Of a stretch of DNA of 64,000 bases, positions 59,204 to 64,000 are shown one piece after another. Numbering within the stretch: the first letter of the stretch is position 1; every line of letters begins with the position of its first letter. Made by a program: the position numbers and the translations under genes. The DNA comes from JANLYC01 sp963815445 (GTDB taxonomy: Bacteria; Actinomycetota; Actinomycetes; Propionibacteriales; Nocardioidaceae): positions 78,272 to 142,271 of the forward strand of contig CAWFGV010000008.1 of NCBI GenBank assembly GCA_963815445.1. The letters are read 5' to 3'. The notes beneath the pieces were generated by a model. It worked only from the letters and a program-made list of their open reading frames with translations. It did not search any database and was not told the DNA's origin.

Positions 59204-60628
59204 ATGGCCAAGACCCCGTCGCGCAGACCCACCGAGAGCTACCGCTGCGGCGAATGCGGATGGACCTCGATGAAATGGGTCGGCCGCTGTGGCGAGTGCC
59301 AGGCCTGGGGCACGATCGAAGAAGCCGGCAGGCCGCAGGTCACGCACGTCAAGGCCGGTCCCGTCACTTCTGCGGCCGTGCCGATCTCGCAGGTGCAGTC
59401 ACAGGCCGCGGCCGCGCAGTCCAGTGGGGTGTCCGAGCTCGACCGGGTGCTCGGTGGTGGCGTCGTGCCCGGCGCGGTCCTGCTGCTTGCCGGAGAACCC
59501 GGCGTCGGGAAGTCGACGCTGCTGCTCGAGGTGGCCGCGCAGGTCGCTCGCCGCGGCAAGCGCACGCTCTACGTCTCCGGCGAGGAGTCGGCGGCCCAGG
59601 TGCGGCTGCGGGCAGAGCGCACGAACGCCCTCGAGGACAACCTCTACCTCGCCGCCGAGACCGACCTGTCGGCGGTCCTCGGCCACATTGACGCGGTCAA
59701 GCCGGATCTCCTCGTCATCGACTCGGTCCAGACGATCGCCACCGCCGACATCGACGGAGTGGCAGGGGGCGTCACCCAGGTCCGGGCCGTCACGGCGGCC
59801 TTGGTCCGAGTGGCGAAGGAGCGACATCTGCCGACCATGCTGGTCGGGCACGTGACCAAGGACGGATCGATCGCTGGTCCGCGCGCGCTCGAACACATCG
59901 TCGACGTCGTGCTGCAGTTCGAAGGCGAACGCAACACCCGGCTACGACTGCTCCGAGCAGTCAAGAACCGGTTCGGTCCGGTCGACGAGATCGGCTGCTT
60001 CGACCTCTCCGACGGTGGCATCGTCGAGGTCGCCGACCCCACCGGATTGTTCTTGTCCCGCCACTCCGAGCCCATGTCCGGAACGTGCGTGACCGTGACC
60101 CTGGAGGGTCGACGACCCTTGCTGGCCGAGGTGCAGGCACTCGTCACTCCCAGCCCGGTGCCGTCTCCGCGCCGCGCTGTGAGCGGCATCGACTCGGCCC
60201 GGCTGGCCATGCTGCTCGCGGTTCTGCAGCGCCGGGTCGGGATCGGCGTCTCGTCCGCTGACGTCTACGCCGCGACCGTCGGCGGTGCGTCCTTGCGGGG
60301 GCCGGCTTCGGACCTCGCCGTGGCGGTGGCCGTCGCCAGCGCGAGCGTCAACGTGCCGGTGCGCGAGGGCACCGTCGCCATCGGGGAGGTCGGACTTGCA
60401 GGTGAGCTTCGTCGCGTTCCCGACATCGGCCTGCGCTGCAGTGAGGCCGCTCGGCTGGGTTTCCGCTACGCCGTCATCCCCAGCCATCACGACGTGCCCC
60501 ACGCGACGATTCCCAAGGTCGACGGCATGACCTTGATCGAGTGCCACAACCTCGACCGTGCGCTGACGGTGCTGGGCATCTCGCACCAGCCGCTCCGACA
60601 GGGGCCGACCGACCTGTTCATCGTGTGA
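59204..60628 (+). CDS. radA: DNA repair protein RadA
   Basis: 474-residue RecA-like helicase/recombination mediator. It opens with a zinc finger (CGECGWTSMKWVGRCGEC), then Walker A GEPGVGKSTLLLEV, the RadA motif KNRFGPVDEIGCF and a C-terminal Lon-like domain (RRVGIGVSSADVYAATVGGASL). An upstream in-frame reading is low complexity; the ATG giving MAKTPSRRPTES is right. It precedes disA at an 83-base gap, a pairing common in Gram-positive bacteria that links repair to c-di-AMP. Confidence 0.95.
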   Translation: MAKTPSRRPTESYRCGECGWTSMKWVGRCGECQAWGTIEEAGRPQVTHVKAGPVTSAAVPISQVQSQAAAAQSSGVSELDRVLGGGVVPGAVLLLAGEPGVGKSTLLLEVAAQVARRGKRTLYVSGEESAAQVRLRAERTNALEDNLYLAAETDLSAVLGHIDAVKPDLLVIDSVQTIATADIDGVAGGVTQVRAVTAALVRVAKERHLPTMLVGHVTKDGSIAGPRALEHIVDVVLQFEGERNTRLRLLRAVKNRFGPVDEIGCFDLSDGGIVEVADPTGLFLSRHSEPMSGTCVTVTLEGRRPLLAEVQALVTPSPVPSPRRAVSGIDSARLAMLLAVLQRRVGIGVSSADVYAATVGGASLRGPASDLAVAVAVASASVNVPVREGTVAIGEVGLAGELRRVPDIGLRCSEAARLGFRYAVIPSHHDVPHATIPKVDGMTLIECHNLDRALTVLGISHQPLRQGPTDLFIV

Positions 60629-60711
60629 GCCACCGGACCGGGAGCGTCAGCCCCGGTCATGGCACGCCCTACACTGAACCGCGCGCACACTGGAGTCTTT
60701 GAGGGGAACAC

Positions 60712-61794
60712 GTGGCAGGCGACAGGCACAAACCGGGGGCACGGCTGCGGGCAACCATGGCGGCGGTCGCCCCGGGAACCGAGCTCCGCGAGGGCCTCGA
60801 GCGGGTGCTGCGTGGTCGCACCGGCGCACTCGTCGTCCTCGGCAACGACCGCACCGTCGAGTCGCTCTCGACAGGCGGCTTCGTGCTCGACATCGACTTC
60901 ACCGCGACGGCCCTGCGCGAGCTGGCGAAGATGGACGGCGCGATCGTGTGCGACCGGGAGGCGACACGCATCATCCGCGCCGGAGTCCATCTCATGCCGG
61001 ACTCGTCCGTGCAGACCCAGGAGACCGGGACGCGGCACCGCACCGCTGACCGAGTTGCCCGCCAGACCGGCTTCCCGGTCATTTCCGTGTCGCAGTCCAT
61101 GCGCACGATCGCGTTGTACGTCAGCGACATGCGCTACGTCCTCGAGGACACCGGCTCGATCCTGTCCAAGGCCAACCAGGCGCTGGCGACCCTGGAGCGT
61201 TACAAGATGCGGCTCGACGAGGTGTCGGGCACGCTGTCCGCCCTCGAGATCGAGGACCTGGTCACGGTCCGCGACGTCGCCTCGGTCGCCCAGCGGCTCG
61301 AGATGGTGCTACGGATCGCCACCGAGATCGAGGACTACGTGCTCGAGCTCGGCACGGACGGCCGGTTGCTCTCACTGCAGCTCGACGAGCTCGTCGCCGG
61401 CGTCGACCACGAGCGCGAGCTCGTGATCCGTGACTACCTGCCCACCGGGCGCCGGGCCCGGACCGCCGACTCGGTGCTCGCCGACGTCGACGCGCTCGGG
61501 TCGAACGAGCTGCTCGACATCGCCACCGTCGGCCGCGCACTCGGGCTCGGCGGTGCCGAGAGCCTCGACAGCGCGGTCAGTCCCCGGGGTTTCCGCCTGC
61601 TGGCCAAGGTGCCGAGACTGCCCGGGGCAGTCGTAGAGCGCCTGGTCGACCACTTCGGGACCTTGCAGAAGCTGCTGGCCGCCAGCATCGACGATCTCCA
61701 GGCCGTCGACGGTGTGGGTGACAGCCGCGCCCGCTCCGTCCGCGAGGGGCTGTCCCGCCTCGCTGAGTCCTCCATCCTCGAGCGCTACGTCTGA
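60712..61794 (+). CDS. disA: DNA integrity scanning diadenylate cyclase
   Basis: 360-residue enzyme that converts two ATP to c-di-AMP while scanning DNA for branched structures. The DAC domain (about 1-140) has the catalytic DGA at 75-77 and RHRTA at 108-112. A linker helix bundle follows, and the C-terminal helix-hairpin-helix DNA-binding domain includes VDGVGDSRARSV. GTG start after GAGGGGA. The gene is followed five bases later by copy 3 of the stem-loop element. Confidence 0.95.
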   Translation: MAGDRHKPGARLRATMAAVAPGTELREGLERVLRGRTGALVVLGNDRTVESLSTGGFVLDIDFTATALRELAKMDGAIVCDREATRIIRAGVHLMPDSSVQTQETGTRHRTADRVARQTGFPVISVSQSMRTIALYVSDMRYVLEDTGSILSKANQALATLERYKMRLDEVSGTLSALEIEDLVTVRDVASVAQRLEMVLRIATEIEDYVLELGTDGRLLSLQLDELVAGVDHERELVIRDYLPTGRRARTADSVLADVDALGSNELLDIATVGRALGLGGAESLDSAVSPRGFRLLAKVPRLPGAVVERLVDHFGTLQKLLAASIDDLQAVDGVGDSRARSVREGLSRLAESSILERYV

Positions 61795-61799
61795 CCCCT

Positions 61800-61855
61800 C
61801 CTGGCCCTTCGCGTTTGCCTAGTTCACAAGCCAGGTGGCTTCTGAACTAGGCAGA
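61800..61855 (+). repeat. conserved 3'-end stem-loop element, copy 3
   Basis: Leader CCTGGCCCTTCGCGTTT (one change from copies 1-2) begins five bases past the disA stop, in the same sense. The stem is 61814-61832 with 61837-61855 around AGGT. Two positions of the second arm differ from a perfect complement: one becomes a G-U wobble (still paired as RNA) and one a C-C mismatch. It also lies beyond the convergent gene's stop. Confidence 0.85.
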
Positions 61856-61923
61856 TTCAGCTTGGGTACAGGGCAACTGCCTTGCTGACCTCGGCCGCTC
61901 AGCGCCGTATGCCGATCGACCGG

Positions 61924-62676
61924 TCACTTCGCCAAGATGTCGAAGTACGCCTTGTGCGGGTCACCACCGATGAGCGCCGCCTGGACCCAGTAACCGCCGG
62001 GGGACGGCAGCGCGTCGACGGGCTGGCAGTTCTGGGCGGACCGCCGCCCGTCCCAGCGGAACTCGTATGCCGTGGGCGGGTCGGCCCGGACGACGACCTC
62101 CTTCGCCCGCAGCAGGTCGGGGCAGTCATCGCTGGACCAGACCACGTCCGCGCCCGAGGTGATGCGGACGACGAGGTCGTTCGGCGTGATGGCCAAGGTG
62201 CAGGCCGGCGTGTCGGTGCTGGTCAGCAGCAAGGTGGCGGTGTTGGACGCGCCGGGTGCGGAGTCGGCCACGTCGATCTCGATGCCGACACCCGTTGGGC
62301 TGCACGTTCCGGTGGGTCGCGCCAACGGCGTCCGCTTCGCCTTCGTTGGCCGGCGCGGCTTCGTCGCCGTGCCGGAGCCGTGATTCTGCGCGCTCGGCTT
62401 GACGTGCCCCGTGGCGGTGCCTGAGGTCTTGGGGCCGGCAGTCGTCACGGGCTTGTGCCGAGGCTGCTGCGCGGGCGATGTGGACACGGGGGTTGACGGC
62501 GACGTCGTCGCGCCCGGGGCCGTGGCCGCGGACGCCTTCGGATCAGCACTGCCCGAGCCGGCCAACAGCCACCACGCAACGCTGATCACCAGCACCACGA
62601 CGAGCAGGAGCATGAGCCGCCGCACCCAGTACACCTTCGGCGGCAGCGGTCCCGCCGGCCGCATCATGGTGCTCAT
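61924..62676 (-). CDS. membrane-anchored secreted protein next to disA, unknown function
   Basis: 250 residues. A short cytoplasmic start, one helix (RRLMLLLVVVLVISVAWWLLAG) and a ~95-residue Ser/Thr/Pro/Lys linker precede a C-terminal domain (about 120-250) with four cysteines (GTCSPTG, DTPACTLAI, SDDCPDLLRA, QNCQPVDA) and beta-rich spacing, like actinobacterial extracellular Ig-like domains. No family is recognised with confidence. It lies convergent with disA and divergent to mutY. Confidence 0.65.
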   Translation of the reverse strand: MSTMMRPAGPLPPKVYWVRRLMLLLVVVLVISVAWWLLAGSGSADPKASAATAPGATTSPSTPVSTSPAQQPRHKPVTTAGPKTSGTATGHVKPSAQNHGSGTATKPRRPTKAKRTPLARPTGTCSPTGVGIEIDVADSAPGASNTATLLLTSTDTPACTLAITPNDLVVRITSGADVVWSSDDCPDLLRAKEVVVRADPPTAYEFRWDGRRSAQNCQPVDALPSPGGYWVQAALIGGDPHKAYFDILAK

Positions 62677-62776
62677 GGTCCAACGCTAACGTGGTGATCT
62701 GGCGATTCGTGGCAGCGCGCCGGGCAGCGACAAAGCGGCTGGTTCGGGCGCAGCGCGGCCCAAGGAGGGAACGTGG

Positions 62777-63658
62777 ATGCACCCGGTTGACCTTCCCCAC
62801 CTCCACGAACGCCTCCTGCACTGGTATGACGACCACCGGCGGACCCTGCCGTGGCGGGAAGCGGAGGCCAGCGCCTGGGCCGTCCTGGTCAGCGAGGTGA
62901 TGCTCCAACAGACCCCGGTCGCGCGCGTCCTGCCGACATACGACGCCTGGATGAGCCGCTGGCCGAAGCCGTCGGCCCTCGCGGCCGAGCAGCCCGGGGA
63001 AGCCGTCCGGATGTGGGGACGCCTCGGCTACCCTCGACGCGCGCTACGCCTGCACGCGGCGGCCTCCGTCATCGACCGTGACCATGCGGACGTGCTGCCG
63101 TCGAGCTACGCCGAGCTCCGCGCCCTTCCCGGCGTCGGCGACTACACCGCCAACGCTGTGCTGGCGTTCGCCTACCGGCAACGCACCCCCGTTCTCGACA
63201 CCAACGTCCGACGGGTCCACGCACGGATCATCAACGGGACCGAGTTCGCTCCCGTTGCCGTCACGGCGGCCGAGCGCGGTACTGCCGAGGCGCTGTTGCC
63301 CGCCGACAGTGAGACCGCCGCCACCTGGAGCGTCGCGGTCATGGAGCTCGGGGCCCTGGTCTGTCAGGCCCGTACTCCGAGATGCGCAAGCTGCCCGATC
63401 GCCGACCTGTGTGCCTGGCGTGCGGACGGCTATCCCCGCCATGCCGGCCCCCCGCGGCGTGGTCAGCCGTACGCAGGCACCGACCGGCAGTGCCGCGGGC
63501 GCATCCTCGGTCTGCTCCGAGAGACCGATGAACCAGTCGATCCCACCGTCCTCGAGACGCTCTGGTCCGAGGGCGAGCAGCGCGACAGGGCACTGCAGTC
63601 GCTCCTTGACGACGGTCTCGTCGTGCGACGCCCCGACCTTCGCCTGAGCCTCCCCTGA
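62777..63658 (+). CDS. mutY: A/G-specific adenine glycosylase
   Basis: 293-residue base-excision enzyme that removes adenine opposite 8-oxoguanine. The catalytic-region SEVMLQQTPVARVLPTY, the helix-hairpin-helix LPGVGDYTANAVLAF, Asp in VLDTNVRRVHARI and the [4Fe-4S] ligands CQARTPRCASCPIADLC are all present. The C-terminal 8-oxoG-recognition domain is shorter than in E. coli MutY. The ATG after AAGGAGGG is taken; a GTG four bases earlier is in another frame. Ends before a terminator hairpin. Confidence 0.93.
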   Translation: MHPVDLPHLHERLLHWYDDHRRTLPWREAEASAWAVLVSEVMLQQTPVARVLPTYDAWMSRWPKPSALAAEQPGEAVRMWGRLGYPRRALRLHAAASVIDRDHADVLPSSYAELRALPGVGDYTANAVLAFAYRQRTPVLDTNVRRVHARIINGTEFAPVAVTAAERGTAEALLPADSETAATWSVAVMELGALVCQARTPRCASCPIADLCAWRADGYPRHAGPPRRGQPYAGTDRQCRGRILGLLRETDEPVDPTVLETLWSEGEQRDRALQSLLDDGLVVRRPDLRLSLP

Positions 63659-63677
63659 CCAGCGGGGGCCGGACACG

Positions 63678-63715
63678 CGAACGCCCCCGCTCACCAACGT
63701 GAAGGGGGGCGTTCG
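63678..63715. terminator. hairpin terminator between mutY and clpC
   Basis: CGAACGCCCCC pairs perfectly with GGGGGCGTTCG across a 16-base loop, 19 bases past the mutY stop and 19 bases past the convergent clpC stop. It can end transcripts in both directions. Confidence 0.85.
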
Positions 63716-63734
63716 GGGCCAGCGTGGCGTCAGG

Positions 63735-64000
63735 TCACGTGGCCGGTGGCGGCTGCACTGCCTCTTCGACCGGAGGCGCGTCGGGCAGCTCGGACTTGGG
63801 CATCCCATGGAACGTGAACGTCTGCTCGGTGCCCTCGCCCTCGACGTCGACGAGCACGATCTGGCCGGGCCCGACCTCGCCGTACAGCATCTTCTCGGCG
63901 AGCACGTCCTCGAGGTCGCGCTGGACCGTACGCCGCAATGGGCGCGCTCCGAGCACGGGGTCGAACCCACGCCTGGCCAACAGCTCCTTGGCCGCCGTCG
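63735..64000 (-). CDS. clpC: ATP-dependent Clp protease ATPase subunit ClpC (3' end)
   Basis: Last ~88 residues of a Clp/Hsp100 ATPase; the rest runs off the right edge. AKELLARRGFDPVLGARPLR, the small D2 subdomain, is diagnostic, followed by DLEDVLAEKMLYGEVGPG and a short acidic/Pro tail ending QPPPAT. The frame is open to the window end. As ClpC it would feed substrates to ClpP. Assignment between ClpC and ClpB rests on this short region and on synteny with radA-disA. Confidence 0.85.
   Translation of the reverse strand, partial: TAAKELLARRGFDPVLGARPLRRTVQRDLEDVLAEKMLYGEVGPGQIVLVDVEGEGTEQTFTFHGMPKSELPDAPPVEEAVQPPPAT

Overview
High-GC actinobacterial chromosome. Long same-strand operons with four-base start/stop overlaps, menaquinone-based respiration, a BldN-like ECF sigma factor, Rex, bS22 and an F420-type PPOX enzyme all point to Actinomycetes. 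The family is not settled; a Nocardioides- or Propionibacteriales-like organism is my inference. I see no tRNA, rRNA, CRISPR, insertion sequence or prophage, and nearly all of the window is conserved housekeeping DNA.

Layout. (1) 1-12704, minus strand: complex I genes nuoA to nuoL (nuoL cut by the left edge), preceded by a menJ-like FAD reductase. (2) 12872-24971: menaquinone genes menG, menF, menD, menC, menE and menA, interleaved with small proteins (Pr6Pr-type membrane protein, F420-type PPOX, cysteine-free HesB-like protein, DUF6636-like lipoprotein, AraC-DinB fusion, DUF4229, PLP lyase, PLD-N protein). (3) 25006-31080, minus: system II cytochrome c maturation (ccsB, resB, ccdA, TlpA-type thioredoxin) led by hemL and a histidine phosphatase. 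(4) 31277-40013: an unknown secreted protein, then rex-hemA-hemC-hemD-hemB, a glutaredoxin-like gene and an AMP ligase. (5) 40090-47090: HAD hydrolase, BldN-like sigma factor with its DUF5667 partner, acyltransferase, NAD-dependent epimerase, the 33-residue ribosomal protein bS22, a CAP-domain secreted protein and a HTH regulator. (6) 47332-58591: acuC, proC, proline dehydrogenase, biotinyl carrier, BTAD/TPR regulator, ABC-2 exporter, TIM-barrel protein, Ppx/GppA, a cysteine-rich protein, VOC protein and methyltransferase. (7) 58608-64000: NTF2-like protein, radA, disA, an anchored secreted protein, mutY and the 3' end of clpC.

How it fits together. Regions 1 to 4 form one respiratory block: quinone synthesis and reduction, the NADH dehydrogenase that uses the quinone, haem synthesis, cytochrome c assembly, and the NADH/NAD+ sensor Rex. 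Candidate Rex sites lie upstream of both rex-hem and menJ-nuo. Regions 4 to 6 keep a gene neighbourhood that I recall from Mycobacterium tuberculosis (Rv0495c-Rv0512) and from Streptomyces around bldN.

The most unusual non-coding signal is a three-copy stem-loop element (16808, 32103, 61800). Each copy lies 5-19 bases past a stop codon, has the same orientation to that gene, carries the same 17-base leader, and shows compensatory changes in its stem. Other points of interest are a probable frame disruption at the end of hemL, a possible two-state RNA leader before the CAP gene, and phased 10-bp repeats beside the HTH gene.
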